DNA from: Ectopseudomonas chengduensis
Lineage (GTDB): Bacteria; Pseudomonadota; Gammaproteobacteria; Pseudomonadales; Pseudomonadaceae
Assembly (NCBI RefSeq): GCF_015712065.1
Contig: NZ_JACFYZ010000002.1
Coordinates: forward strand, 248,001-312,000
Reading direction: 5' to 3'
Length of the DNA stretch: 64,000 bases
In this document: positions 45,379-57,987 of the stretch, in pieces
How the letters are laid out: each line of letters begins with the position of its first letter
Numbering within the stretch: the stretch's first letter is position 1
Program-made: the position numbers and the translations under genes
The notes under the pieces: model-generated
Told to the model about the DNA's origin: nothing
Databases searched by the model: none
What the model saw: only the letters and a program-made list of their open reading frames with translations

Positions 45379-46251
45379 ATGTTGCGCCGCTGGCGAAAGA
45401 CACGTGCGGTTGGTCTGTGCGATCCACAGATCAACCCGCACTGCTCGCCCGAGAGCGATTGGCCAGCCGACGGCCTGTTGCGTCTGCTCAGTTTCAACGT
45501 CCAGGTCGGCATCAATACCCAGCGTTATCATCACTACCTGACTCGCAGCTGGCAGCATCTGTTGCCCCATGCCGGGCGTGTCGGCAACCTGCAGCGCATC
45601 GGTGATCTGCTCGCCGACTTCGATCTAGTGGCGTTGCAGGAGGTCGATGGCGGCAGCCTGCGCTCGGGCTACATCAATCAGGTCGAGTACCTGGCCCAGC
45701 AGGGCGCCTTTCCCTACTGGTATCAACAGCTCAACCGCAATCTCGGGCGCTTCGCCCAGCACAGCAATGGCGTGCTCAGCCGCTTGCGGCCTACCCTGCT
45801 GGAAGATCATCCGCTCCCCGGTCCGCCTGGGCGTGGTGCGATTTTCCTGCGTCTCGGTGAGGGCGAGCACGCGCTGGGCGTGGTGATGATGCATCTGGCG
45901 CTGGGTGCGCGCACCCGTACGCGGCAACTGGCCTACATTCGTGAGCGCGTCAGTGAGTTTCGCCACCTGGTGCTGATGGGCGACATGAACACCCATGCTG
46001 TCGATCTGCTGGAGAACTCCCCGCTGCGTGACCTCTGCCTGATTGCGCCGCAGGTCGAGGCAACCTTCCCCAGCTGGCGACCGCAGCGCTGTCTCGATCA
46101 TATCCTGCTCAGTTCCGAGCTCGAACTGGGGCGTGTCGATGTGCTCAGTCAGTCGATTTCCGATCACCTTCCCGTGGCCGTGGAAATCCGCCTGCCGGAA
46201 GCACAGAATGCTGCGCAGATGCCTATGCTGAACACGCCATCTCCCGAGTAA
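45379..46251 (+). CDS. Endonuclease/exonuclease/phosphatase (EEP) family protein
   Basis: 290 aa, no signal peptide evident. EEP signatures in order: [23 protein letters not shown] (metal-binding Glu), [48 protein letters not shown] and [12 protein letters not shown] (catalytic Asp/His pair). Substrate (nucleic acid, phospholipid or phosphoinositide-like) cannot be told. It sits 5 bp before dgcH, so probably co-transcribed, and follows dsbA by 19 bp. Confidence 0.88.
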   Translation: MLRRWRKTRAVGLCDPQINPHCSPESDWPADGLLRLLSFNVQVGINTQRYHHYLTRSWQHLLPHAGRVGNLQRIGDLLADFDLVALQEVDGGSLRSGYINQVEYLAQQGAFPYWYQQLNRNLGRFAQHSNGVLSRLRPTLLEDHPLPGPPGRGAIFLRLGEGEHALGVVMMHLALGARTRTRQLAYIRERVSEFRHLVLMGDMNTHAVDLLENSPLRDLCLIAPQVEATFPSWRPQRCLDHILLSSELELGRVDVLSQSISDHLPVAVEIRLPEAQNAAQMPMLNTPSPE

Positions 46252-46256
46252 GCCGT

Positions 46257-48110
46257 ATGAGCGATGACGCGCAACGCTGGAAAGACAAATACCTGAGTAG
46301 CCTGGAGCAGCAGGAAAAGCTCGACCGCCGGTGGGAGTCGCGCCTGGATCTGCTGCGCCGTGGTCTGGTGCGCAGCAGCCTGGCCGCCGAGGGCGCGGAC
46401 AAGGCGGTCGATCAATGCATGCAGGAAATGCGCGAAATCCTTCGTCGCGACGATATGGATGCGGCATTGGGCGGCCTTATTCCGCGTCTGGAAAAGGCCG
46501 TGCTGGATTCCGAGCAGCGCCGTCAGCAACGTGCCGGCGAGGCTGCGGCTGCGTTGGCGAGCTTGATCGAGCAACTGCAGCGTCTGCAGCCGCCCCGTGA
46601 GGTGCGCAAGGCGCTCAAATCGCTGGGCAAACAACTAGAGGACGCCACCAGTCATCAGTACCTGCTGCCGGCGCTGCTCAGCCAGCTGAGCAACCTGCAG
46701 GGGCAGGCGCTGACCGTTTTGCAGGCTCCGGTGCAGGAACAACCGGGCCTGCTCCAGCGTCTGTTCGGTTCGCGCGGTGAGACCAGCGAAAGCACTGCGC
46801 AGGCGCCGGGCAGTCTCACCGAGGCCACTGGCGTTGCCGAGGAGCCCGCAGCAGAGTTGACGCCAACGCCAACGCCAACGCCAACGGCCGTAGCGGTGGC
46901 GAACGAGCCACCTTCCAGTGTCTCCAAGGTGGCCAGCGTGCCAGCCCGGCACCAGGTCCACGACGTCTCGCCTGTGCTCGACAGCCTGCCGCTGCCGCCG
47001 GGTCTGGTACGGCAGGAGCAAGCCGGTGACAGCCCCTTCTCGTTGCCCAGCAGCGAACCCGGATACAGCGCGGTGGCGCCGCATATCGCCAGCAGTCTGC
47101 GTAATCTGCTCGACGAGCTCGAACTGCCGGCGCGCCATCTGCCGCAGGGTGAGGCGCTGCGCCTGCGACTGGAGGGCAATCTCAACTGGTACGAGCTGGT
47201 GCCGGTGCTGGATGATCTGGCCGTGCTGGTGCTGGCCGTCACCGATAGCGGCCAGCGTGAGTTCGCCGGCTATCTCAAGCAACTCAACGAGCGCCTGGCT
47301 GCCTTCATCGAAACCCTCAGCGAGGCGCACGAGGGCTACAGCGCTTCAGTGGAGAATGCGCGCAGTTTCAACCAGCAACTGCGGGATCAGGTCAGCGATC
47401 TGCAAAACAGCGTGCAGGAAGCTGCCGATCTGGAATCGCTCAAGCAGGCTCTGGAACAGCGCCTGGAAGGGCTCTTGCAAAGTGTCAGCAGTCATCAGCG
47501 TCAGCGCGACAGTGGTAGCGATGATGTGGCTGAGCGGCTACAGGGCCTGGTCAAGCGTGTCGCCGAGATGGAGCAGGAAGCGCAGCAATTTCGCGAGCAT
47601 ATCGAGGAGCAGCGACAGAAGTCCTTGCTGGACCCCCTGACTGGGCTGCCCAACCGTGCCGCCTGGAGCGAGCGTCTCGACCTGGAAGTCGCTCGTCGCC
47701 AACGCTATGGCGGCCAGCTGTTGTTGGCGGTGCTGGACGTCGATCACTTCAAGCGGATCAACGACGGCTACGGTCACCTGGCAGGTGATCGAGTGCTGAA
47801 GATCATCGCCGGGGAGCTCAGCAAGCGTTTGCGCAAGACCGACTTCATCGCCCGTTTTGGTGGCGAGGAGTTCGTTCTGCTGATTCCTGCAACGCCGCTG
47901 GAGGGAGGTGTCCAGCTTCTGGAAACCCTGCGCGCGGCAATCGAGGCCTGCCCGTTCCACTTCAAGGGTGAGCCGGTGACCATCACCTTCTCCGCCGGTA
48001 TCGCCGAGTTTCGCAATGGCGAGGCGACCGAGGTCACCTTCGAACGTGCCGACCAGGCGCTATATCGCGCCAAGGGCGCGGGGCGTAACCGAGTCGAGCA
48101 GGCTGCCTGA
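46257..48110 (+). CDS. dgcH: Diguanylate cyclase DgcH (GGDEF)
   Basis: 617 aa cytoplasmic protein. Long helical N-terminal region with a Pro/Thr linker encoded by (CGCCAA)4 at 46861-46884 (TPTPTPTP, residues about 202-209), a coiled coil (about 350-455) and a C-terminal GGDEF domain: [20 protein letters not shown], active-site GGEEF at about 535-539, with the inhibitory I-site RKTD exactly 5 residues before it. Synthesises c-di-GMP and should be product-inhibited. Position next to dsbA and the EEP gene matches P. aeruginosa PA5487 (DgcH), a conserved pseudomonad cyclase. Confidence 0.92.
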   Translation: MSDDAQRWKDKYLSSLEQQEKLDRRWESRLDLLRRGLVRSSLAAEGADKAVDQCMQEMREILRRDDMDAALGGLIPRLEKAVLDSEQRRQQRAGEAAAALASLIEQLQRLQPPREVRKALKSLGKQLEDATSHQYLLPALLSQLSNLQGQALTVLQAPVQEQPGLLQRLFGSRGETSESTAQAPGSLTEATGVAEEPAAELTPTPTPTPTAVAVANEPPSSVSKVASVPARHQVHDVSPVLDSLPLPPGLVRQEQAGDSPFSLPSSEPGYSAVAPHIASSLRNLLDELELPARHLPQGEALRLRLEGNLNWYELVPVLDDLAVLVLAVTDSGQREFAGYLKQLNERLAAFIETLSEAHEGYSASVENARSFNQQLRDQVSDLQNSVQEAADLESLKQALEQRLEGLLQSVSSHQRQRDSGSDDVAERLQGLVKRVAEMEQEAQQFREHIEEQRQKSLLDPLTGLPNRAAWSERLDLEVARRQRYGGQLLLAVLDVDHFKRINDGYGHLAGDRVLKIIAGELSKRLRKTDFIARFGGEEFVLLIPATPLEGGVQLLETLRAAIEACPFHFKGEPVTITFSAGIAEFRNGEATEVTFERADQALYRAKGAGRNRVEQAA

Positions 48111-48172
48111 TCCTGTCTACGTTGAGCCGCAGCGGCAGGCGCCGCGGCTCCCGTACGAACCACTCACTCCTT

Positions 48173-49696
48173 CTAGGATGTTGCTTCGGCCGGGTCCCTG
48201 CTGGTTGCTCCGGCGGTTCGTGCCCGTGGTGCGTGATCGTCCTCGTCCTGCAACGGCACCTCATTGCCCTGAGCGTCGTACAGCTTGCCGCCGATGAAGT
48301 GGTCGCCATCGTGCAGGGCGGCGATGTCGCGGTAGCGCAGGCTGCGCTCGGTGCCGGCGACGAATACCGACTGCTGATCCGAGTTGCCGGCGGTGAAATG
48401 GTTGAACAGCAGGTTGAGCAGGATCGCCATGATCGCCGCCGAGCTGATGCCGGAGTGGAAGATGGTTTCGAACCAGGCCGGGAAGTGATGGTAGAAGCTG
48501 GGCATGGCGATGGGGATCATGCCGAAGCCGATGGAAGTAGCGACGATCACCAGGTTCATGTTGTTGCGGTAGTCGACCTTGGCCAGGGTGCGGATGCCGC
48601 TGGCGGCGACGGTGCCGAACAGCACGATGCCGGCACCACCAAGCACCGAAGTCGGCACTGCTGCGATCACTCGGCCCATGATCGGCAGCAAGCCGAGGGT
48701 GACCAGAATCAGCCCGCCGGTGGCGACCACGTAGCGGCTCTTCACGCCGGTAACGGCAACCAGACCGACGTTCTGGGCGAAGGCGCTCTGGGTGAAGGAG
48801 CCGAATAACGGCGCAACGACACTGGCGATCATGTCCGCGCGCAAACCGTTGCCGAGGCGTCTGGAATCGACTTTGGTGTCGATGATGTCGCCGACGGCGA
48901 GGATGTCGGCCGAGGTTTCCACCAGGATCACCATCACCACGATCAGCATCGAGATGATCGCTGCCACCTCGAACACCGGCATACCGAAATGTAGCGGTGC
49001 CGGGAAGGCCAGCACCGGCCCTGCGCTGACCTTGGAAAAATCGGCCATGCCGAACGCCACCGCCACCAGAGTGCCGATCACCATGGCCAGCAGGATCGAC
49101 AGGCGCGAGATGGTGGCGCTGCCGACCTTGCTCAGCAGCAGCACGGTGGTCAGGGTGAAGGCGGCCAGGCCGATGTTGGCCATGCTGCCGAAGTCAGCTG
49201 CACTGCTGTTGCCGCCCATGGCCCAGCGCGCGGCTACGGGCATCAGCGTCAGGCCGATGGTGGTGATGACGATGCCGGTCACCAGCGGTGGGAAGAACTT
49301 GGTGATCTTGGAAAAGATCGGCGTGATCAGCAGCCCGATCGCCGCTGCGCCTATCACCGCGCCGAATACCACCGGCAGCCCGCCTTCACCGCCATTGGCG
49401 CCGACTATCGCCACGATGGTGGCGACGCTGGCGAACGACACGCCCTGCACCAGCGGTAACTGACAGCCGAAGAACGGCAAGCCGATGGTCTGCAGCAAAG
49501 TGGCGGCGCCACCGACGAAAAGCGAGGCGGCGATCAGCAGGCCGATATCGGCAGGCGACAGACCGGCCGCCTGGCCGACGATCAGGGGCACCGCGACGAT
49601 GCCGCCGTACATGGTCAGTACGTGCTGCAGGCCGTAGAGCAGATTGGAGCCGAGGCCGAGATTTTCGTCCTCGGGGCGCTGGGTGGTGGAGGTCAT
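48173..49696 (-). CDS. NCS2-family nucleobase:cation symporter (xanthine/urate/uracil type)
   Basis: 507 aa, 14 TM helices. NCS2 signatures: NLLYGLQHVLTMYGGIVAVPLIVGQAAGL, GLPFFGCQLPLVQGVSFASVATIVAI, PVVTG-equivalent PPLVTGIVITTIGLTLMPVAARW and QNVGLVAVTGVKSRYVVATGG (the conserved QNxG motif). Substrate is a purine or pyrimidine base, more likely xanthine or urate by resemblance. Its upstream A/T-rich region holds two TGTAKACA sites. Confidence 0.9.
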   Translation of the reverse strand: MTSTTQRPEDENLGLGSNLLYGLQHVLTMYGGIVAVPLIVGQAAGLSPADIGLLIAASLFVGGAATLLQTIGLPFFGCQLPLVQGVSFASVATIVAIVGANGGEGGLPVVFGAVIGAAAIGLLITPIFSKITKFFPPLVTGIVITTIGLTLMPVAARWAMGGNSSAADFGSMANIGLAAFTLTTVLLLSKVGSATISRLSILLAMVIGTLVAVAFGMADFSKVSAGPVLAFPAPLHFGMPVFEVAAIISMLIVVMVILVETSADILAVGDIIDTKVDSRRLGNGLRADMIASVVAPLFGSFTQSAFAQNVGLVAVTGVKSRYVVATGGLILVTLGLLPIMGRVIAAVPTSVLGGAGIVLFGTVAASGIRTLAKVDYRNNMNLVIVATSIGFGMIPIAMPSFYHHFPAWFETIFHSGISSAAIMAILLNLLFNHFTAGNSDQQSVFVAGTERSLRYRDIAALHDGDHFIGGKLYDAQGNEVPLQDEDDHAPRARTAGATSRDPAEATS

Positions 49697-49731
49697 GGCA
49701 AAGCTACTCGCTGTTGTTCTTGTGCGGTAAA

Positions 49732-49773
49732 TGTAGACATTTTGTTGTCATATTGGCTACTACTTTGTATACA
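49732..49773 (-). promoter_or_regulatory. Twin TGTAKACA operators upstream of the NCS2 permease
   Basis: TGTAGACA at 49732-49739, inside the palindrome AAATGTAGACATTT, and TGTATACA at 49766-49773, centres 34 bp apart. The dyad resembles sites of FadR-subfamily GntR regulators, some of which control purine catabolism. It lies 36-77 bp upstream of the permease start on the minus strand. Confidence 0.45.
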
Positions 49774-49924
49774 TTTTTTCGGGTGTCGTTTCCTGGAACC
49801 ATTGCGGCGCTACTGGTCATAAAATTTCCATGCGCGCTGAAGATGTTCGAATCTGACCGTGCCCCGACTCGCGAGGTGACCCCCTCAGGCCCTAGACTAT
49901 GCGCACTAGCCACCGGAGACGCCC

Positions 49925-50515
49925 ATGGACATCTTCAGCATCGCCGTGCTGATCTTTTTGGTCACCGACCCTTTCGGCAATATCGCCATCTACATTGCCG
50001 CACTGAAGAACGTCGAGCCGCGCAGACGCTTATGGATCGCCGCGCGCGAACTGCTGTTTGCCCTTGGCCTGTTGCTGCTGTTCCTCACCTTTGGTGACAA
50101 ATTCCTCACCAGCCTCGGGCTGTCACGCGAGGCAACCGCGATTGCCGGCGCTATCATCCTGTTCGTCATCGCCATGCGCCTGATCTTCCCCAGCCCGCAG
50201 GGTCTGCTCGGCGACGTGCCGGATGGCGAGCCGATGCTGGTGCCGTTAGCCACGCCAGCGGTCGCCGGACCTTCAGCGCTTGCGGTGCTGATGACTCTGC
50301 GCAACACCCACACCGGGCCGCTCTGGGAGCTCTACCTGGCGGTTATCCTGGCCTGGGCGGCGACGGCATTCATTCTGTTGCAGGCTTCGTTCCTGCAGCG
50401 TTTTCTTGGTAATCGCGGGTTGATGGCGGTAGAGCGATTGATGGGTATGCTGTTGATCATGCTCAGCGTCGACATGCTGCTGGACAACCTGCAAAGCGCA
50501 TTCGGTCACGCATGA
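49925..50515 (+). CDS. MarC-family inner-membrane protein
   Basis: 196 aa, six TM helices. MarC/UPF0056 pattern: DIFSIAVLIFLVTDPFGNIAIYIAAL (LxxxxDPxGN motif), FGDKFLTSLGLSREATAIAGAIILFVIAMRLIF, and MLVPLATPAVAGPSALAVLMTL. Function undefined; not linked to antibiotic resistance despite the name. Overlaps ampDh2 by 4 bp (ATGA). Confidence 0.9.
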   Translation: MDIFSIAVLIFLVTDPFGNIAIYIAALKNVEPRRRLWIAARELLFALGLLLLFLTFGDKFLTSLGLSREATAIAGAIILFVIAMRLIFPSPQGLLGDVPDGEPMLVPLATPAVAGPSALAVLMTLRNTHTGPLWELYLAVILAWAATAFILLQASFLQRFLGNRGLMAVERLMGMLLIMLSVDMLLDNLQSAFGHA

Positions 50516-51294
50516 AGTCTCTCTGCCTTGCCCTTGTTCTTGTTCTGCTTGCCGGTTGCACCGGTGGTCTACGTATCGATGACAGTCACACCGCGACCGG
50601 TCAGAACAGCCGGGTGCAATACATCGTGCTGCACTACACCTCCGCTGACCTGCAACGCTCGCTCGATCTGCTGACGCAGACCGAGGTGAGCAGCCACTAC
50701 CTGATCGGTGATGCACCGCCGACCGTCTACCGCCTGGTTGACGAGAACCGTCGCGCCTGGCACGTGGGTGTCAGCGAATGGAAGGGGCGCACCTGGCTCA
50801 ACAGCACCACGATCGGCATCGAGCTGGTCAACCAGGGCTACTACCAGACGCCGGCGGGGCGCTACTGGCAACCTTTCGCGCCGCAGCAGATCGACACCCT
50901 GATCGTGCTGCTCAAGGACATCGTCAAGCGTCACCAGCTACCGCTGGGCTCGATCATCGCGCACAGCGATGTGGCGCCGCAGCGCAAGGTTGATCCGGGC
51001 CCATTGTTCCCCTGGAAGCGTCTGGCCGACGAGGGCCTGGTGCCCTGGCCGAACGAAGACGCCGTGGCGCGCCAACAGGCGCTGTTCAGCACCAGCCTGC
51101 CCAGCGTGCAGTGGTTCCAGGAGCAGTTGGCGCAAAACGGTTACACGGTGCCGCAGCACGGTGAGCTGGATGAGGCGACGCGCAACGTCATCGCCGCCTT
51201 CCAGATGAAGTATCGCCCGGCCAACTACGACGGCCAGCCGGACGCCGAAACTGCAGCGCGGTTGCTGGTGCTCAACCTGCAGGCGGCAGGATAG
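50512..51294 (+). CDS. ampDh2: N-acetylmuramoyl-L-alanine amidase AmpDh2 (lipoprotein)
   Basis: 260 aa. Lipoprotein signal with lipobox LLAGC, then an Amidase_2 (AmpD-like, zinc) domain: QYIVLHYTSADLQRSLDLLTQTEVSSHYLIGD (zinc His), IGIELVNQGY and HSDVAPQRKVDPGPLFPW (zinc His/Asp). C-terminal peptidoglycan-binding helices (about 195-255; VQWFQEQLAQNGYTVPQHGELDEATRNVIAAFQMKYRP). AmpDh2 trims anhydro-muropeptides and peptidoglycan at the outer membrane. Position after marC matches P. aeruginosa PA5485. Confidence 0.93.
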   Translation: MKSLCLALVLVLLAGCTGGLRIDDSHTATGQNSRVQYIVLHYTSADLQRSLDLLTQTEVSSHYLIGDAPPTVYRLVDENRRAWHVGVSEWKGRTWLNSTTIGIELVNQGYYQTPAGRYWQPFAPQQIDTLIVLLKDIVKRHQLPLGSIIAHSDVAPQRKVDPGPLFPWKRLADEGLVPWPNEDAVARQQALFSTSLPSVQWFQEQLAQNGYTVPQHGELDEATRNVIAAFQMKYRPANYDGQPDAETAARLLVLNLQAAG

Positions 51295-51297
51295 GGC

Positions 51298-51702
51298 TTA
51301 GCTAGGCGTGGTGCCGATCAGCCGAGAGTCGGCCAGCGCTGCGCTGCGATGAACGGTGGCGGCCTGGTATTCGGGGTCCGCGAGCATGCTCAAAAAGGCT
51401 GCTGACGAGGGATAGCGCACCAGCAGAAGCAGATCCCACTGCTCTTGCTTCGGTGCGATCAAAGCCAGGTGGACGTCTGCCATCACCTGCACCTCACCAC
51501 CCACCCCACGGACCTTGCTCAGCGCGGTGCGGCTGTAGCGCGCATAGGCTTCGCGCCCGCTGCAGGGCGCATGGGGACTTTCTGCGTGGTACGCGGCCTG
51601 ATTATTGAAGCGCAGCAGATTGAGCATCAGGATCGGTGTATCACTGGGCATGCGCTCGGAGAACGCCAGCAGATCCTCGCGGTTGGGGTTGATGCTCGGC
51701 AT
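51298..51702 (-). CDS. DUF1330-like ferredoxin-fold protein
   Basis: 134 aa, no signal peptide. Dimeric alpha/beta-barrel type: TPILMLNLLRFNNQAAYHAE, GREAYARYSRTALSKV and LLLLVRYPSSAAFLSMLADPEYQAATVHRSAALADSRLIGT, matching the DUF1330 layout. Function unknown. ATG 51702 has GAGGA 6 nt upstream; the longer frame to 51759 lacks this. It is convergent to ampDh2 with only 3 bp between stops and marks the left end of the accessory block. Confidence 0.8.
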   Translation of the reverse strand: MPSINPNREDLLAFSERMPSDTPILMLNLLRFNNQAAYHAESPHAPCSGREAYARYSRTALSKVRGVGGEVQVMADVHLALIAPKQEQWDLLLLVRYPSSAAFLSMLADPEYQAATVHRSAALADSRLIGTTPS

Positions 51703-51835
51703 GCACGTTCCTCGACTGGCGTTTTTCCTGAGCCTCTCGCCTGACGCCGAGTGCGGCAAGTGCTATCGATCCGCCTGATAGCCGATCATCTGCTCAGCAT
51801 GGTGCTGCGCTACGGTTGCTCTACCGGCAGGTCGA

Positions 51836-52501
51836 TCAGCGTGGACCAGGTTGGAAATCACGCGCATCACGCGCCCAGACATCCAGCACCGGTTTGAGAT
51901 CTTCCAGGGTCAGTTGTGTGCTGCTGTTCTCCAGCGCCAGGCCGTGCCCCTTGCGCACCACGCGCAGCACCGGTTCGCTGGTGCGTGCATCGAGGCCCTC
52001 CAGTTCGATAAAGATGGTGCTGTCGCGGTCACGGGTGCCTGCGGCTGTGGTTGCCGCTGCCAGCACCAGGGCGACAGGAATCACCTCATAGGCCTTGAGC
52101 CCTTCGGTGGAAACCGTCACACCAGTGATCGCGCTGCGCAGCACCAGGCTGTCCATGGTCGGTTCGTTGACCACCGTCATGCGTCCCTGCAACTCACGGA
52201 TCAACGCCTGATGCAGATAATCACGGACACTTTCCAGCGTTTGCGCGCTGACCTGATCGCTGGGAACTGGCTCTGGATAGAAGGTCGGCTTCTCCACATA
52301 CACCGCCGTGTAGCGCTCGCTCCTGAACTGCGGCGAAATCCAGCGCAGCACCGGTGCACCAGTGGCTGAAGTGGCTGGCTGGAGCTGGGAGTAGTCGGCG
52401 AGGTAGCCGGAGAACTGTGTGGGTTTGGTGGTCTGGCTGGCGCAGCCGCTGAGCAGCAGCGCAGTGAGTAGAGCCAGGCAAAGCGGGTTGGCGTAACGCA
52501 T
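51836..52501 (-). CDS. DUF3313 lipoprotein
   Basis: 221 aa with lipobox LLSGC (LALLTALLLSGCASQ). The mature part, FSGYLADYSQLQPATSATGAPVLRWISPQFRSERYTAVYVEKPTFYPEPVPSDQVS…, fits the DUF3313 family. A hydrophobic, alanine-rich stretch VIPVALVLAAATTAAGTRDRDSTIFIELEG follows. Probable outer-membrane lipoprotein of unknown role. ATG 52501 has AGGAGA upstream. The gap 51703-51835 contains nothing identifiable. Confidence 0.85.
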   Translation of the reverse strand: MRYANPLCLALLTALLLSGCASQTTKPTQFSGYLADYSQLQPATSATGAPVLRWISPQFRSERYTAVYVEKPTFYPEPVPSDQVSAQTLESVRDYLHQALIRELQGRMTVVNEPTMDSLVLRSAITGVTVSTEGLKAYEVIPVALVLAAATTAAGTRDRDSTIFIELEGLDARTSEPVLRVVRKGHGLALENSSTQLTLEDLKPVLDVWARDARDFQPGPR

Positions 52502-52551
52502 CAGCGGACTCTCCTGTCCAGGGACCTGCAATCAGCCTAGATGCCGCTTCG

Positions 52552-52944
52552 TCAGCCCGCCAGTTCGCTCAATCGTTGAGCAAGAAGCTTGAAGTCATAG
52601 GGTTTTACGATGCTCTCGGTGGCTGCCGCCCTGTCGCGGGCGCGCACCGCTTCGAGCAGTTCGCGTTCGTAATAGCCGCTGGCGAACAGCACCGGCAGGG
52701 TCGGTCGCAACTGGCGCGCGGCTTCCACCAGTTCGCGTCCGTCCATCCCCGGCAGGCCGATGTCGCTCATCAGTAGGTCGAAGTGCTGCTCGCTGCGCAG
52801 CCGCTCCAGTGCGCTGTGCCCGTCGCGCAGGGCAAGGACGCAATAGCCGAACTCCCCGAGGACTTCAGCGGTGAGTTGGCGCACGACATCGTCATCCTCG
52901 ACCAGCAGGATGGTCTTGGCACTGGCGCAGTCGATTTCGGTCAT
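52552..52944 (-). CDS. Stand-alone receiver-domain response regulator
   Basis: 130 aa consisting only of a REC domain: acidic pocket ILLVEDDDVV, phosphoacceptor D61 in LLMSDIGLPGMDG, Ser/Thr switch FASGYYE and IVKPYDFKLLAQRL with the conserved Lys. No output domain, so it should act by phosphotransfer or protein contact. It is divergent from the hybrid kinase (119 bp between starts) and is the natural candidate for a freely diffusing output of that system. The long in-frame extension to 53094 overlaps the kinase start and is rejected. Confidence 0.88.
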   Translation of the reverse strand: MTEIDCASAKTILLVEDDDVVRQLTAEVLGEFGYCVLALRDGHSALERLRSEQHFDLLMSDIGLPGMDGRELVEAARQLRPTLPVLFASGYYERELLEAVRARDRAAATESIVKPYDFKLLAQRLSELAG

Positions 52945-53063
52945 GGGGCTCTCTGTTTCAGCGCGCAGAATGCGCGAATGTTTGGCAAACTTCGGAGTCG
53001 GTGCGCGGTCAGTGTGCCATACGCCTTCCCCGGACAGACAAGAACAAGCGAGACAATCATCGA

Positions 53064-56569
<3,506 letters not shown>

Positions 56570-56570
<1 letters not shown>

Positions 56571-57379
56571 TGCCTGACGAAATCGAGCTGCGCCTGCTTA
56601 TCGAGGCGATCTACCTGCGCTACAGCTACGACTTTCGCGACTACTCGAAAGCCTCGCTCAAGCGCCGCGTGCGTCAGGCGCAGACTCAGCTGGATTGCCC
56701 GACCATCTCGGCGTTGCAGGCGCGTATCCTGCACGAGCCGCAGGCGTTCATGCAGCTGCTGCAGTACCTCACCATCCCGGTCAGCGAGATGTTCCGCGAC
56801 CCCGAATACTTCCTCGCCCTGCGCGAGCAGGTGGTGCCGCTGCTGCACACCTATCCCTCGCTGAAGGTCTGGGTGGCTGGCTGCAGCACGGGCGAAGAGG
56901 TGTATTCCCTGGCTATTCTGCTGCACGAGGAAGGCCTGCTGGAACGCACCATGATCTATGCCACCGACATCAATCCGCACTCGCTGGAGAAGGCCGAGCA
57001 GGGCATCTTCGCCCTCGACAACCTGCGCACTTACACCCAGAACTACCAGCTGTCCGGCGGCAAGCGGGCGTTCTCCGACTACTACTCGGCAGCCTACGAT
57101 CGGGTGCTGTTCGACAAGTCGTTGCGTGCCAACGTGACCTTCGCCGATCACAGCCTGGCCACCGACAGCGTGTTCGCCGAAACCCATCTGGTGTCGTGCC
57201 GCAACGTACTGATCTATTTCAACCGCGACCTGCAGGACCGTGCACTGGGCCTGTTCCACGACTCCCTTTGCCACCGCGGTTTTCTCGGTCTGGGCAGCAA
57301 GGAAAGTCTGGATTTCTCTGCCTATGCCCGGCAGTTCGAAGCGGTGTCGCGGCCCGAGCGGATTTTTCGCAAGCGATGA
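56570..57379 (+). CDS. CheR-type SAM-dependent methyltransferase
   Basis: 269 aa. N-terminal CheR helical domain (YSYDFRDYSKASLKRRVRQAQ, LQYLTIPVSEMFRDPEYF) and C-terminal methyltransferase domain with the SAM-binding loop AGCSTGEE at 103-110, IYATDINPHSLEKAEQG and LVSCRNVLIYFN. CheR methylates glutamates on chemoreceptors, but no receptor gene is nearby. ATG 56570 shares a base with the kinase stop (TGATG) and the stop overlaps cheB by 4 bp, so it is translationally coupled to both. Confidence 0.92.
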
Positions 57380-57987
57380 GCAGCCAACGGATCAACCTCC
57401 GCGGCCAGGTGCGTGCGCCGCTGGAGGCCCTGCTGATTGGCGCCTCGGCCGGTGGTGTCGAGGCGCTGTTGAGCCTGCTCGAAGACCTGCCGCCGGACTA
57501 CCGGTTGCCGGTGGTCTGCCTGCTGCATCAGCCCGATCGCAGCGACAGTCTGCTGGCCGATCTGCTGCAGCGCCGCCTGACGCTGCCTGCCAAGGAAGCC
57601 GAGGACAAGGAGTATCTCAGTGGCGGCGTGGTCTACGTGGCGCCCGCCGGTTACCACCTGTCCATCGAAACCGATCGTAGCTTCTCCCTCAGTCGTGAGG
57701 AGCCGCGGCATTTCTCCCGGCCATCGATCGATATTCTTTTCGAGTCCGCTGCCGACGCCTATGGCGAGCAGCTGGCTGCCGCGCTGCTCACCGGCGCCAA
57801 CGAGGATGGCGCGGCTGGTCTGCTGGCGATCAAACAGGCTGGCGGCCTGACGCTGGTGCAGGAGCCTGCCGACGCGCAGGTGCCCACCATGCCGAATGCC
57901 GCGCTGGCCCTGCTGAAACCGGATTTTCTCCTGTCTATCAATGCCATGCGCCTGCTGCTGGCCGAACTGGATGCCCTGCCATGCTGA
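57376..57987 (+). CDS. CheB-type methylesterase domain protein lacking a receiver domain
   Basis: 203 aa made up of the CheB catalytic domain alone. Catalytic triad visible: S24 (IGASAGG), H51 (LLHQPDRSDSLLADLL) and D144 (TGANEDGAAGL, where canonical CheB has GMGxDG). Without a REC domain it cannot be switched by its own phosphorylation, so control may come from the flanking REC proteins. It overlaps cheR by 4 bp and the next gene by 7 bp. Substrate presumably the protein methylated by the adjacent CheR. Confidence 0.9.
   Translation: MSSQRINLRGQVRAPLEALLIGASAGGVEALLSLLEDLPPDYRLPVVCLLHQPDRSDSLLADLLQRRLTLPAKEAEDKEYLSGGVVYVAPAGYHLSIETDRSFSLSREEPRHFSRPSIDILFESAADAYGEQLAAALLTGANEDGAAGLLAIKQAGGLTLVQEPADAQVPTMPNAALALLKPDFLLSINAMRLLLAELDALPC

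Noticed and set aside
53001..53063. Upstream ATG for the hybrid kinase
   Set aside because: It adds a basic, non-conserved-looking segment with no RBS. Starts at 53064-53094 place TM1 close to the N-terminus as usual.
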